64,000 nucleotides of DNA from Pseudothioglobus sp905182815 (GTDB taxonomy: Bacteria > Pseudomonadota > Gammaproteobacteria > PS1 > Pseudothioglobaceae), in contig NZ_CP159805.1 in NCBI RefSeq assembly GCF_048087625.1, positions 1,302,001 through 1,366,000 on the forward strand. The letters run 5' to 3'. The translations under genes were made by a program, and so were the position numbers. The notes beneath the pieces are model-generated. The model was not told the origin of the DNA, did no database searches, and saw only the letters and a program-made list of their open reading frames with translations. Below, in pieces: positions 35,934-45,285 of the stretch. How positions within the stretch are numbered: position 1 is the first letter of the stretch; each line of letters opens with the position of its first letter.

Positions 35934-36521
35934 TTATTGTATCAACTCAAAAGCACTTATAATTCCATCAGCTACGTCAGTAATTCTTTTATTTTTGTCC
36001 ATAGCCATCTTCCGAATAGATTGATAGGCTTCATCTTCAGTTATTTTTTTATGCTTCATCAGTAAACCTTTAGCTTTTTCAACTGCTTTTCTCTCAGCTA
36101 ACTGATTTCTTGTAGCATCTAACTCATCTTTGAGTGCTTGAAACTCTCTAAAACGGGCAATTGCAACATCAATAATCGGCTGAACTCGTTTTTCCTCAAG
36201 ACCATCAACAATATATGCATTAACTCCTGACTTAATAGCAGTACCAGCCATATGATCTTCTGAGCTTTCTGTAAACATAACAATAGGCTTAGGTTTAGTT
36301 TTGTTAACATCCCTCAAGTTAGCAAAAACAGCCTCATCTGGAATATCTGCATTGACAATGACAACATCAGCATGAGTAATTTCGTTACTGGTTGCAAGAT
36401 TAACACTCCCCTCTAAACGAGAGATAACTTCATGACCTTTATCTTGAAGTGCGCGTCTAAGAATCGCAGATCGCCCCATATTCTCATCAACTAGTATTAT
36501 TTTTAACGCTGTTTGTTTCAT
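35934..36521 (-). CDS. NasT-like ANTAR-domain RNA-binding regulator
   Basis: Predicted antiterminator with an N-terminal receiver-like domain (about 1-125) and a C-terminal ANTAR domain (about 135-190: RKAVEKAKGLLMKHKKITED through RKMAMDKNKRITDVADGII). ANTAR domains bind paired RNA hairpins to allow transcription, often of nitrogen-use genes. The acidic pocket survives in LVDEN (Asp12), but the phosphoacceptor position is Asn57 in VNADIP where Asp is expected four residues before the Pro, so aspartyl phosphorylation is unlikely. No NasS sensor or nitrate/nitrite gene is near, so the signal and targets are unknown. It is monocistronic or at the end of the ligase-like transcript. Confidence 0.85.
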   Translation of the reverse strand: MKQTALKIILVDENMGRSAILRRALQDKGHEVISRLEGSVNLATSNEITHADVVIVNADIPDEAVFANLRDVNKTKPKPIVMFTESSEDHMAGTAIKSGVNAYIVDGLEEKRVQPIIDVAIARFREFQALKDELDATRNQLAERKAVEKAKGLLMKHKKITEDEAYQSIRKMAMDKNKRITDVADGIISAFELIQ

Positions 36522-36586
36522 TATAATTTTAAGTTTATTTTTGTTGGCTGGTAATATACCTCATTGAACTCATCTTTCATATTTAA

Positions 36587-38485
36587 TTAGAGTTTTAGTA
36601 GTTTTAAATATTCTGCTTCGGTAAGAAGGTCAACCTGATGAGTTTTGGCATCTTTAATTTTTGATTGACCAACATTTTCACCAATAATTAAAAAATCAGT
36701 TTTTGAACTAACGCTCTTTCCAACATTTGCCCCGAAAGCTTTGGCTTGTTTTTGAAGCTTAGCCCTAGATTCACTCATTGTTCCAGTAAAAACAATTGTC
36801 ATACTATTAAAAGGACTATTACTTTGATTTAATTCAGTATTTAAGAGTGTTTGTTCTAATTTAAAACCTCCTGAAATTAAAACCTCATATTGAGGCTTAA
36901 TTAAGGTTAAGCCATCAAAAATTAACTCTGCAGTTATTTCAGCAAAGCCATTAATATTTGAAATGTCTTTGATAGATAAATCAAAAATTTTTTCAACTGA
37001 ATAATTTCTTAGTAAATTCTCACAGTTTCCCATTCCAAGTCTTTGCACCCCAAAAGCAGCCAAAAACCTCCAGTCTTCAATACTTTCTTTTCTTGATCTA
37101 ATGAGCTGATTAATTAGATTATGGGAGGTTTTTTCACCAAAACCCATAGACATTAATTTAGCTTCATTTAGAAGATAAATATCACTTACTTGGTGAATGC
37201 CTTCAGCGTATAGTTTTTGAATTGTAGCTTGTCCAAACCCATCATTATTTGCAAGAATTCGGAAAAAATATATTATTTTTCCCATAATTTGTTCTGGGCA
37301 TTTTTCATGGTTAAAACACATTAAAAAATCAGAATCCCAGCTTAGTTTATATCCACAACTTGGGCAATTAGAAGGGATATCTACTTCTGCAGTTTTCAAA
37401 ACTTTATTAATTTTAGGAATAACTAAGCCACTTCGAGTCAATTCAATAACACTTCCAGCACCTAAACCTTGTTCTTTTACAAGGCCATAATGATGGCCAG
37501 AAGCACGATAAATTGTTGCTCCACTAAGCTGCGTTGGCTCTAACTCGGCAACAGGTGTTATCTTTCCAGTTCTGCCAACCTGAGCTGTGACTGATATAAC
37601 TTTAACTTGAGCTTTTTCTTTATTCTCTTTGAATGCAATTTGCCAGCGGTGAAATTTTCTGTTAGAACCCATATAATCTTTAAGCTCGGGATTTACTATT
37701 TCGAATACCACACCATCAATATCAAAATCAACCCCGCTCTCCAATTGACCAACTATATCTAAAAATTGATTACTAAATTCTTCAATACTGCCAAGCCATT
37801 GAGGTAGTTGCGTAAATGGAACAAATAAAGCAGCTTTATTACTAATTGCTTCAATTGCTAATGAATCTAACTCTTTTTCTTTAATAAGGCTAGCCTGGAA
37901 GTTTCTTGGATATTCGAAATTATTACTAAGATGCTTTTCAAAATAACTACGTTTAACAACTATTTCTCCAGGACCTTGTCCTCTTTCACTATTATTAAAA
38001 ATTCCAAGCCCCCTTGCGAATACTCTACTTATATCACTTCCTTTATTACCATCTCCCCTTGTATAGAGTTTAGAGCCATCATCGTACCCAGCAAAGCCAT
38101 CTAACTTAGCTGTTCCTTTTATTTGAATATCAGCAAGTGGATAATCAATTTCACTTGAAAACTTAGAAACTCTATCTAGCCACTTATTTATCTCTTCCCA
38201 ACTATAGGCTTTATCTGTAGATAGCATTTTTTGAGGAAGTTTAATTTTCTCTTCTGAAAAACCTTCATTTTCAGCCTCAATTTTTTGCAAAAAAGAATGA
38301 TCTGGAAGTCTTTTTGATAACTCAGGATTAAATACAAAGTCATAGTCCTCGTCACTAATGATAGGATTTCCATCTCGGTATCTTTGATTTGCAATTTGAC
38401 AGAATTCAAGTAAATCATCATCTGTTAAATCGCTAATCAAAATTTTCTGATCAGCGATATCTTGAATTTTTATATTAGTGAGCAT
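36587..38485 (-). CDS. Divergent NAD+-dependent DNA ligase (LigA-like)
   Basis: The domain plan of LigA is present in 632 residues: Ia-like start (ISDEDYDF), adenylation domain with nucleophile Lys127 in AKLDGFAG, TRGDGNKG, GEIVV, DIDGVVFE, OB domain with QVGRTGKITPVAELEP, a four-Cys zinc finger (CPSCG...CFNHEKC), HhH repeats and a C-terminal BRCT domain (MTIVFTGTMSESRAKLQKQA). Several motifs deviate from canonical LigA: the Glu two residues before the nucleophile is Thr125, the Ia YH pair is YR (36-37), GVVIKV is GVVFEI, and FKFP is FKEN. It could be a specialised second ligase or a weakly active one. Whether a normal ligA exists elsewhere cannot be seen here. Confidence 0.8.
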   Translation of the reverse strand: MLTNIKIQDIADQKILISDLTDDDLLEFCQIANQRYRDGNPIISDEDYDFVFNPELSKRLPDHSFLQKIEAENEGFSEEKIKLPQKMLSTDKAYSWEEINKWLDRVSKFSSEIDYPLADIQIKGTAKLDGFAGYDDGSKLYTRGDGNKGSDISRVFARGLGIFNNSERGQGPGEIVVKRSYFEKHLSNNFEYPRNFQASLIKEKELDSLAIEAISNKAALFVPFTQLPQWLGSIEEFSNQFLDIVGQLESGVDFDIDGVVFEIVNPELKDYMGSNRKFHRWQIAFKENKEKAQVKVISVTAQVGRTGKITPVAELEPTQLSGATIYRASGHHYGLVKEQGLGAGSVIELTRSGLVIPKINKVLKTAEVDIPSNCPSCGYKLSWDSDFLMCFNHEKCPEQIMGKIIYFFRILANNDGFGQATIQKLYAEGIHQVSDIYLLNEAKLMSMGFGEKTSHNLINQLIRSRKESIEDWRFLAAFGVQRLGMGNCENLLRNYSVEKIFDLSIKDISNINGFAEITAELIFDGLTLIKPQYEVLISGGFKLEQTLLNTELNQSNSPFNSMTIVFTGTMSESRAKLQKQAKAFGANVGKSVSSKTDFLIIGENVGQSKIKDAKTHQVDLLTEAEYLKLLKL

Positions 38486-38519
38486 GATTTAAATAAAATC
38501 TAGCTAGTATTTAAAAAGA

Positions 38520-39581
38520 TTAAAACTTTGACGCAATTTGATTAAAAAGTTCAAAACTATAAGCTAAGGTATCGTCCTCATCTTCCTCAGATAAATCGAC
38601 AAAATAAACATAGGTTGAAAGCTCATCAACCTCTCTAACAATCAACTGATATGTTTTGGTTGAATTAGCCGTATTAAGGAGTCTAGAGAAATATCCTGAA
38701 TATGGCTTTACATTTATAAAGTAACTACCTTCAATTGGGTCTCTGTCATCTATGTCAATATTGAGCTCATCAAGGGCCCACCCAAGATAGCTCCATGACT
38801 GCTCTTTATCATAAGGGTAAATTAAGCTAGCATAACCATTTTCAGAAGTTTCAACTAAAGCAGTTGCCTCTTTACTAGTTTCATTTGATTGTATTTTATC
38901 AATAGCTTCTGCCCTATCATTGCCTAAAAATACCATTAGAGTTAGTAGCATCTCTGTCTCAAGCTCAACATCTTTTTCTCTTGGCTGCCAAACTCTCATT
39001 GCCCCGCTTACAACTTCGCCAATTGATGAAAGAGTTAAGTAAACTTCAGATTTATTTTGACCTTCAACAGGTTCTATTCGAATGCGGTACTTATCAGCAA
39101 TTGGGAGCCCATATTGGGTTTTTAAGGCTCTTGCTAATGCAGCTCTTATTGTACCAAGCGATTTATCAGGGACTACGGTTTCTATCTCAAGATAATCAGT
39201 CTCTAAAATACCAATTTTTTGATTTTCTTTGTTAATCTTAAAATTATAAGATCTAAAAAATTCTTTAGAGAGCTTCCATACTTCACTTGGAGGCAGGTCT
39301 ACAACAAGCCAGCGGCGATACTTATCACGCATAACTTCAACATTTTGAACTCTTTTTACAACAATTTCTTTATCACTTACTTCAGTAACTTCAGTAAATA
39401 CGCCCTGAGAACTTGGCGCAGTAAGATCTGGAGGAATTATTAAAGAATCAACTTTTTCATCAGCTTGATAGTTTACGACACGATTTCCTATATTTACTTT
39501 CTTAATGGGATCTGAAATCTTTGAACAACTCACAGCTAAAAAGCTAATTAGAATAATGGTTAAATAGTTGATATTTTTCAT
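38520..39581 (-). CDS. bamC: Outer membrane assembly lipoprotein BamC
   Basis: Non-essential lipoprotein of the BAM complex that inserts beta-barrel proteins in the outer membrane. A lipoprotein signal ends at LAVSC (Cys19). The N-terminal lasso (about 20-65, with LIIPPDLTAP) and two helix-grip domains follow (WLVVDLPPSEVWKLSKEFF and WSYLGWALDELNIDI). At 353 residues it is near E. coli BamC (344). It overlaps dapA by 4 bp, the conserved dapA-bamC pair. Confidence 0.92.
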   Translation of the reverse strand: MKNINYLTIILISFLAVSCSKISDPIKKVNIGNRVVNYQADEKVDSLIIPPDLTAPSSQGVFTEVTEVSDKEIVVKRVQNVEVMRDKYRRWLVVDLPPSEVWKLSKEFFRSYNFKINKENQKIGILETDYLEIETVVPDKSLGTIRAALARALKTQYGLPIADKYRIRIEPVEGQNKSEVYLTLSSIGEVVSGAMRVWQPREKDVELETEMLLTLMVFLGNDRAEAIDKIQSNETSKEATALVETSENGYASLIYPYDKEQSWSYLGWALDELNIDIDDRDPIEGSYFINVKPYSGYFSRLLNTANSTKTYQLIVREVDELSTYVYFVDLSEEDEDDTLAYSFELFNQIASKF

Positions 39582-40468
39582 ACTAAATTTAGCTCCTTTA
39601 GGTCATGCTCAATAGTTGATTTGAACTCATTAGATAATTCCAGTAATGGAAGTCTAATACCTTTATCACACTTTCCCATCTTATGAAGAGCCCATTTAAC
39701 AGGAATTGGATTTGCCTCTATAAATAAATTTTTATGGAAATTTATTAGTTGCAAGTTTAATTTTTTAGCCAGCTCTTCATTCCCCGCAATTGCTGATAAG
39801 TAAACTTTCTGAAGCTCTTTTGGAACAATATTAGCGGTTACAGAAATACCGCCATGGCCACCCGCAATTAAAAAATCAACAGCTGTAGCATCATCTCCAG
39901 TTAATAACAAGAAGTCATTGGGACACTTTGCAACTAACTGTTTTATGATTGAAAGATCTCCAGTTGCATCTTTAATTCCAATAATATTAGGAATTTCAGA
40001 TAACCTACAAGTTACATCCACAGACATATCAACTGCAGTTCTGCCAGGGACATTGTAAAGAATTTGATCGATATTAACACTTTCTGCTATTAATTTAAAG
40101 TGCTGAAATAATCCTTCTTGAGTTGGCTTATTATAATATGGAGTAACTAATAAACAAGCATCGGCACCTAGGTTTTTTGCTTCTTGAGTAAGCTCAATAG
40201 CTTCAGATGTTGAATTAGCACCTGTACCTGCAATTATTGGAATTCTTTTCGCAGCATACTTTACTGTATGGTCTATTATTTTTAGATGCTCCTTTACTCC
40301 TACAGTCGCAGACTCACCAGTAGTTCCGACGGCAACAATTGAACTTGTTCCTGAATCAATATGGAAATCAATTAAATGATTAAGTGCCTCATAGTCAACA
40401 GCTCCATCAATAAACATTGGGGTAATTAATGCAACATTTGAGCCTATAAAAGAGTGATTTTTATTCAT
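39578..40468 (-). CDS. dapA: 4-hydroxy-tetrahydrodipicolinate synthase
   Basis: Condenses pyruvate with aspartate semialdehyde, the entry to lysine and diaminopimelate synthesis. The 296 residues show ALITPMF, VAVGTTGESATV, the YNVPGRTAVDM tyrosine loop, the Schiff-base Lys in IIGIKDATGD and LTGDDATAVDFLIAGGHGGI. It is translationally coupled to bamC. dapE lies two genes upstream on the same strand. Confidence 0.97.
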   Translation of the reverse strand: MNKNHSFIGSNVALITPMFIDGAVDYEALNHLIDFHIDSGTSSIVAVGTTGESATVGVKEHLKIIDHTVKYAAKRIPIIAGTGANSTSEAIELTQEAKNLGADACLLVTPYYNKPTQEGLFQHFKLIAESVNIDQILYNVPGRTAVDMSVDVTCRLSEIPNIIGIKDATGDLSIIKQLVAKCPNDFLLLTGDDATAVDFLIAGGHGGISVTANIVPKELQKVYLSAIAGNEELAKKLNLQLINFHKNLFIEANPIPVKWALHKMGKCDKGIRLPLLELSNEFKSTIEHDLKELNLV

Positions 40469-40553
40469 TTAGAGATTGATTCAAAATATAGCTGAAATTA
40501 TATACGATTGGCCTAGTAATAACAATTCTACTAGAGACTTTATCATAATAGAT

Positions 40554-41228
40554 TTACTTGGTTATAAGGTCGGGTCTTTTTTGATTAGTTTTTTCAATTG
40601 ATTGCTGATTACGCCACGAATCTATTTTAGCTTGATTTCCACTTAATAAAACCTCTGGAACAGTTTGGCCATCAATAGTCTCTGGCCTAGTATAGTGAGG
40701 ATAATCAAGTAAATTATTAGTAAATGAGTCTTTTAAAGAATCCTCATTTCCCAAAACATTGGGTAAGCGACGACTCACTGAATCAATTAACACCATAGCC
40801 GCTAATTCACCACCACTAATAACGTAGTCTCCTATAGAAACCTCATAGTCAATATCATTTTCTATAATTCTCTCATCCACCCCTTCATAACGACCACAAA
40901 GCAAAGTTAATGAATCAAAGGATGCTAGTTTTTCTACTAAACTCTGGTTTAATGCTTGGCCTTGAGGTGACAGGTAAATAACTTTGGTTTCTGGAGTCTG
41001 CTCTTTAATCTTTGCAATACAATCCCTGATTGGTTTTACTTGCATTACCATTCCACCACCACCACCATAAGGCTTATCATCAATATTTTTGTATTTATTA
41101 GAGCTGAAGTCTCTAAGCTGCCATTCTCTAATTGAGATAATCGACTTCTTTATTGCTCTTGCAACAACGCCCTCCTCTGTAATCGCAGAAAACATTTCAG
41201 GGAAAAGAGTAATAATTTCGAATTTCAT
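40554..41228 (-). CDS. trmD: tRNA (guanine37-N1)-methyltransferase TrmD
   Basis: Methylates G37 next to the anticodon, preventing +1 frameshifting. The 224 residues begin KFEIITLFPEMFSA and contain the trefoil-knot SAM site (YLSPQGQALNQ, LCGRYEGVDERI, IGDYVISGGELAAM) and DKPYGGGGGMVM. In most bacteria trmD sits in rpsP-rimM-trmD-rplS. Here it stands between dapE and dapA with none of those partners. Confidence 0.96.
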   Translation of the reverse strand: MKFEIITLFPEMFSAITEEGVVARAIKKSIISIREWQLRDFSSNKYKNIDDKPYGGGGGMVMQVKPIRDCIAKIKEQTPETKVIYLSPQGQALNQSLVEKLASFDSLTLLCGRYEGVDERIIENDIDYEVSIGDYVISGGELAAMVLIDSVSRRLPNVLGNEDSLKDSFTNNLLDYPHYTRPETIDGQTVPEVLLSGNQAKIDSWRNQQSIEKTNQKRPDLITK

Positions 41229-41259
41229 TTATTAACCTGTAGCGTTATTAATAACAAGC

Positions 41260-42387
41260 CTAGACCAATAGATTAGTTAAAATTTGTGAGTAAATTTTAG
41301 TCAGATCATCTAAATCTTGGACCAAAACTGACTCATTAATCTGATGAATTGTTGCGTTAATAGGACCAAGTTCAACCACCTGCGTTCCTTCTTGTGCAAT
41401 AAATCGACCATCAGAAGTGCCTCCAGATGTTGAAAGCTCTGGTTTAATTGACTTTATTTTTTCAATTGCATCAATACATGCAGAGACTAAGACTCCTTGT
41501 GGAGTTAAAAATGGGTAGCCTGAATGTGACCAATCAATAGAATAATTAAGTTTATGACTATCTAAAATATCATTTACTTTTTTCTGAAGCTCTTCTTTTG
41601 TAGTTTCTGTTGAATACCTAAAGTTAAACATTATTTCTACTTCACCGGGTATAACATTTGTTACTCTCGAGCCAGAATGGATATTTGAAATTTGAAATGA
41701 AGTAGCTGGGAAGTAATCATTCCCATTGTCCCATTGCTGCTGACATAAATCATTCAGCGCTGAAGTCATAAGATGATTAGGATTCTCTGCAAGATGTGGA
41801 TATGCAATATGCCCTTGCTTTCCTTTTATAGTTAAAAGGCCATTTAACGATCCCCTTCTTCCATTTTTTATAACATCTCCAAGCACTGAGGTAGATGATG
41901 GCTCACCAAGCAAACAATAATCTATCTTCTGACCAAGACTTTTAAGATAATCCATCACTTTAACCGTTCCATTAACAGCCACTCCCTCTTCATCAGAGGT
42001 AATTAAAAATGCAAGAGTCCCTTTGTGATTAGGGTTTTTTTCAATAAAGTTTTCTGTTGCCACAAGCATCGAAGCCAAACCTCCTTTCATGTCAGCTGCG
42101 CCCCTACCAAATAAGAGTCCATCTTTTACTGTTGGCTCGAAAGGAGGTGTTTTCCATGCCTCATCATCTCCAGCAGGAACGACATCAGTATGGCCCGCAA
42201 AAGAAAAAATTGGACCAGTATTTCCATGAGTAGCCCAAAAATTATCAACATCTCCAAACTTAAGAGGGTGAATCTTAAATCCAATTTTTTCAAGACGATC
42301 AATCATGATGGCTTGACAGCCCTTATCATAAGGAGTTATAGAAGGCCTACTTATAAGTGATTTTGCTAATTCTAATGTTTGACTCAT
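41260..42387 (-). CDS. dapE: Succinyl-diaminopimelate desuccinylase
   Basis: Di-zinc hydrolase of the succinylase route to meso-diaminopimelate and lysine. The 375 residues include FAGHTDVVPAGD (metal His and Asp), GRGAADMKGGLAS, the catalytic glutamates in TSDEEG, LLGEPSS and the dimerisation-domain ending ELGPINATIHQINE. It follows ccmI by 5 bp, so it is probably cotranscribed with ccmFI, then trmD. Confidence 0.96.
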   Translation of the reverse strand: MSQTLELAKSLISRPSITPYDKGCQAIMIDRLEKIGFKIHPLKFGDVDNFWATHGNTGPIFSFAGHTDVVPAGDDEAWKTPPFEPTVKDGLLFGRGAADMKGGLASMLVATENFIEKNPNHKGTLAFLITSDEEGVAVNGTVKVMDYLKSLGQKIDYCLLGEPSSTSVLGDVIKNGRRGSLNGLLTIKGKQGHIAYPHLAENPNHLMTSALNDLCQQQWDNGNDYFPATSFQISNIHSGSRVTNVIPGEVEIMFNFRYSTETTKEELQKKVNDILDSHKLNYSIDWSHSGYPFLTPQGVLVSACIDAIEKIKSIKPELSTSGGTSDGRFIAQEGTQVVELGPINATIHQINESVLVQDLDDLTKIYSQILTNLLV

Positions 42388-42392
42388 GATGG

Positions 42393-43205
42393 TTATTTTA
42401 CTTGTAAATTTAATACCGTATTAAGAGCCTCTTCGATAATATTTCTATCAGGGTGAGTATCTGGCATAAGATATAAAGCTTTTTGCCAGTAACCTATTGC
42501 CCCATCCAGGTCAGATTGATGAGCTAAAACAATGCCTGCAAAATACAGCACCTGAATTGATTGAGGATCAAGACTTAAAGCCTTTTCAATTAAAGTTTTA
42601 GACTTGCCATAAAACATGCCATCTTGATTCGCAGCTATAGCGCTAGCAAACTGAAGAAGTAAATCAATATCATTTGGATTCAATTCAAACGCACTCTCAA
42701 AAGTCTTAATTGCATCATCAACACTTCCAACACCAACTTGCGCCAGACCTAGCATTTTTAACGCTTGAAAATCATTTGGATTTTCTATTAAATAATCCTG
42801 TAATTTTTCAATACTTTCACTCATAGTCAAAGGCTCAGTTAAAGCAGTATCAGAATTTGGAATTATTTTTGGAGCCAGCTGAGAATAAACTAATAAAGAT
42901 AAAATTCCAATGGATAAAACTATCAGAGCTAGCCATTTTAATGGCTCAATGGTTATATTTTTTGCAGGACTGGTTTTTAGCTCTGATGCTAAAGTGCTAA
43001 TAATTTCTGACTCCGCTTCTTGATATTGAGCGCTCTCAATATGTCCTTGGTTAAAATCTATTTCAAGCTCAGCCTGCCTTTGTTTATTAATTGCTATATT
43101 TGAATCATCATCACTAAGGTTTGACTTCACTGGCCGATACAGAAACCATGCTAAAAATAAGCTAGATAAAACAATCATCAAAATAAATTGCCAGCTTAGG
43201 ATCAT
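42393..43205 (-). CDS. ccmI: Cytochrome c biogenesis protein CcmI (TPR type)
   Basis: Membrane chaperone that presents apocytochrome c for heme attachment. The 270 residues have two membrane segments (about 6-23 and 90-108) flanking the CcmI-type cytoplasmic loop (NKQRQAELEIDFNQGHIESA), then TPR repeats in the periplasmic part (LGLAQVGVGSVDDAIKTFE, ALSLDPQSIQVLYFAGIVLA). It overlaps the ccmF stop by 4 bp. The other ccm genes are not here. Confidence 0.87.
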   Translation of the reverse strand: MILSWQFILMIVLSSLFLAWFLYRPVKSNLSDDDSNIAINKQRQAELEIDFNQGHIESAQYQEAESEIISTLASELKTSPAKNITIEPLKWLALIVLSIGILSLLVYSQLAPKIIPNSDTALTEPLTMSESIEKLQDYLIENPNDFQALKMLGLAQVGVGSVDDAIKTFESAFELNPNDIDLLLQFASAIAANQDGMFYGKSKTLIEKALSLDPQSIQVLYFAGIVLAHQSDLDGAIGYWQKALYLMPDTHPDRNIIEEALNTVLNLQVK

Positions 43206-45109
43206 GATTTAGCTCTCACAAAATAACGCCGGTCAATTGCTGCAAAGAGAGCTCCAAGGGCAATCATTAATCCACCTAACCATATCCATCTCACCAGCGG
43301 CTTATAATAAATTCTTACGCTCCAGGCACCGCCTTGCAAACCTTCACCTAAAGCTACATAAAGATCTCTAGTTATTGATGGATCAATTGATGCTTCAGTC
43401 ATTGGCATCCCGCTTTGGTAATATCTTTTCTCAGGAGCAAGCTGTGCAATTTTTTCTCCTTCACTATAAACACTAATGTCACCAATAAAGCCTGAATAAT
43501 TATCTTTCATATGAGGACTTACCCCATTAAAGACAAAGTCATATCCTGCAATATTTTGAGATTCTCCAACATTCATTTTTATATCTTTTTCAATACCAAG
43601 TTGGGTTGTTACTGTAGCGCCAAGAACAAAGACTGCAATTCCAAGATGGGCAATTATCATCCCAATAAATGCAAATGAAAATTTTGATTTTGTCCTTATT
43701 CTTTTCGTTAATAAAATAATGACATGAAAGGTAACCCAGATAAACAGGCCAATTGCAATTAACACATAAATATTATCTGTAATTACAACTCTTGCAAGCA
43801 AGATTAATAAAGCGATGCCAATCCAGTTTAGGCGCAGTAATAAAGTTAATCTAGATACGCTATCTTTCTTCCAGCGAACAAAAGGGAAAATAGCTAATGC
43901 TAAAACTCCTGGCAGCATAATTGGCACAAAAACTGCATTGAAATAAGGCGCACCTACTGATATTTTTCCAAGATTTAATGTATCAAGAATTAATGGATAA
44001 AGTGTCCCCAAAAGAACTGTAAACATTGCCGTGATAAGCAATATATTATTTATTAACAGTCCAGTTTCTCTTGAAAGTAGTGCAAATTGATTACTTTTTT
44101 GCAATAAGTGAGAGCGCCATGTGAATAGAACCAAAGAGCCGCCAATAACAATAAATAAAAATAGCAAAATAAACAGACCTCTTGTTGGATCTGTTGCAAA
44201 AGCATGGACAGAAGTTAAAACTCCAGAGCGAACTAAAAAAGTTCCTAACAAACTTAATGAGAAACCACCAATAGCTAAAAGAACTGTCCACTGCCTAAAT
44301 GCGCCTCTCTTTTCACTAACGCTTAATGAATGGATAAGCGCGGTCGCAACAAGCCAAGGCATAAATGACGCATTCTCTACAGGATCCCAGAACCACCATC
44401 CTCCCCAGCCAAGTTCGTAATAAGCCCACCAACTTCCAAGCGTTATCCCAACAGTCAAAAAAGCCCAAGAAATTAACGCCCATGGCCTTGTCCATCTTAG
44501 CCAAGTGCTATCTAACTGGCCTCTGATTAATGCAGCCAATACAAAGGCAAACGGAACTGCTAATCCAACATACCCCATATATAACATTGGCGGATGAACT
44601 GCCAAACCAAAATCTTGGAGGAGTGGGTTTAGCTCTCTCCCTTCTAATGGAGGAATCAGTAAACGCTCAAATGGATTCGATGTAAAAAGTAGAAAAAGCA
44701 AAAATCCAAAACTTATAGCACCCAGTATTACGAGAATTTGATTTAATAAATCCGACGGAATACGCTTAGAAAAAATACTAACCGAGATAGTCCATATTGA
44801 AAGCACAAAGACCCATAAAAGTAATGAGCCTTCATGAGCTCCCCAGACTGCAGATGCCTTGAATAAAACTGGGAGCTGAGTATTTGAATTATCAGCTACA
44901 TACTTCACTGAAAAGTCATTCGTGAGGAATGCACTCATTAGAATAATAAAAGCAATAACAATCCAAAAACCTTGCGCCCAAACTAATGGCTTTGCAAGTT
45001 GAGCAAGACTAGATTTATTCTGATAAAGACCTATTGATGGCAATACCATCAATAGCACAGAAAATATCAATGCAAGAACGAGGGAAAAGTGTCCAATTTC
45101 AATCAACAT
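43202..45109 (-). CDS. ccmF: Heme lyase subunit CcmF
   Basis: Multi-pass inner-membrane core of the cytochrome c heme ligation complex. The 635 residues contain many transmembrane helices, the tryptophan-rich WWD heme-handling domain (WAYYELGWGGWWFWDPVENA), the upstream WGAHEGSLLLW motif, and conserved histidines in LAVHPPMLYMGY and SVHAFATDP. It is the first gene of the run ccmF-ccmI-dapE-trmD on the minus strand. Its presence implies periplasmic c-type cytochromes. Confidence 0.95.
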   Translation of the reverse strand: MLIEIGHFSLVLALIFSVLLMVLPSIGLYQNKSSLAQLAKPLVWAQGFWIVIAFIILMSAFLTNDFSVKYVADNSNTQLPVLFKASAVWGAHEGSLLLWVFVLSIWTISVSIFSKRIPSDLLNQILVILGAISFGFLLFLLFTSNPFERLLIPPLEGRELNPLLQDFGLAVHPPMLYMGYVGLAVPFAFVLAALIRGQLDSTWLRWTRPWALISWAFLTVGITLGSWWAYYELGWGGWWFWDPVENASFMPWLVATALIHSLSVSEKRGAFRQWTVLLAIGGFSLSLLGTFLVRSGVLTSVHAFATDPTRGLFILLFLFIVIGGSLVLFTWRSHLLQKSNQFALLSRETGLLINNILLITAMFTVLLGTLYPLILDTLNLGKISVGAPYFNAVFVPIMLPGVLALAIFPFVRWKKDSVSRLTLLLRLNWIGIALLILLARVVITDNIYVLIAIGLFIWVTFHVIILLTKRIRTKSKFSFAFIGMIIAHLGIAVFVLGATVTTQLGIEKDIKMNVGESQNIAGYDFVFNGVSPHMKDNYSGFIGDISVYSEGEKIAQLAPEKRYYQSGMPMTEASIDPSITRDLYVALGEGLQGGAWSVRIYYKPLVRWIWLGGLMIALGALFAAIDRRYFVRAKS

Positions 45110-45218
45110 AAGTCCAAGTTTTTATTATGTTTTTAAGAGCTAATATTTTACAGTATTTCTTATGTTTATTCTTAATAGACATCACTTAAATTAAAGTAAC
45201 TAAGAAATAAGATTACAT

Positions 45219-45240
45219 AATGACTGACTGGTCACTCATT
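45219..45240. promoter_or_regulatory. Palindromic operator, probably for the TetR regulator
   Basis: AATGACTGACTGGTCACTCATT is a 22-bp dyad of the form AATGA-N-TGAC-NN-GTCA-N-TCATT, with 9 of 11 base pairs symmetric. It covers the -35 region of a promoter whose -10 (TATAAT) is at 45249-45254, upstream of the hydrolase-SDR-TetR operon. Size and placement fit a TetR-family operator. Confidence 0.65.
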
Positions 45241-45248
45241 TAGTAGTA

Positions 45249-45254
45249 TATAAT
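45249..45254 (+). promoter_or_regulatory. -10 box of the hydrolase-SDR-TetR operon
   Basis: A perfect TATAAT (within TATATAAT) lies 32 bp before the first gene. The region where the -35 element should be is occupied by the palindromic operator, so repression by occlusion is likely. Confidence 0.55.
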
Positions 45255-45285
45255 TTATTTTTTGAAAAAATACAGGCACTTAATT

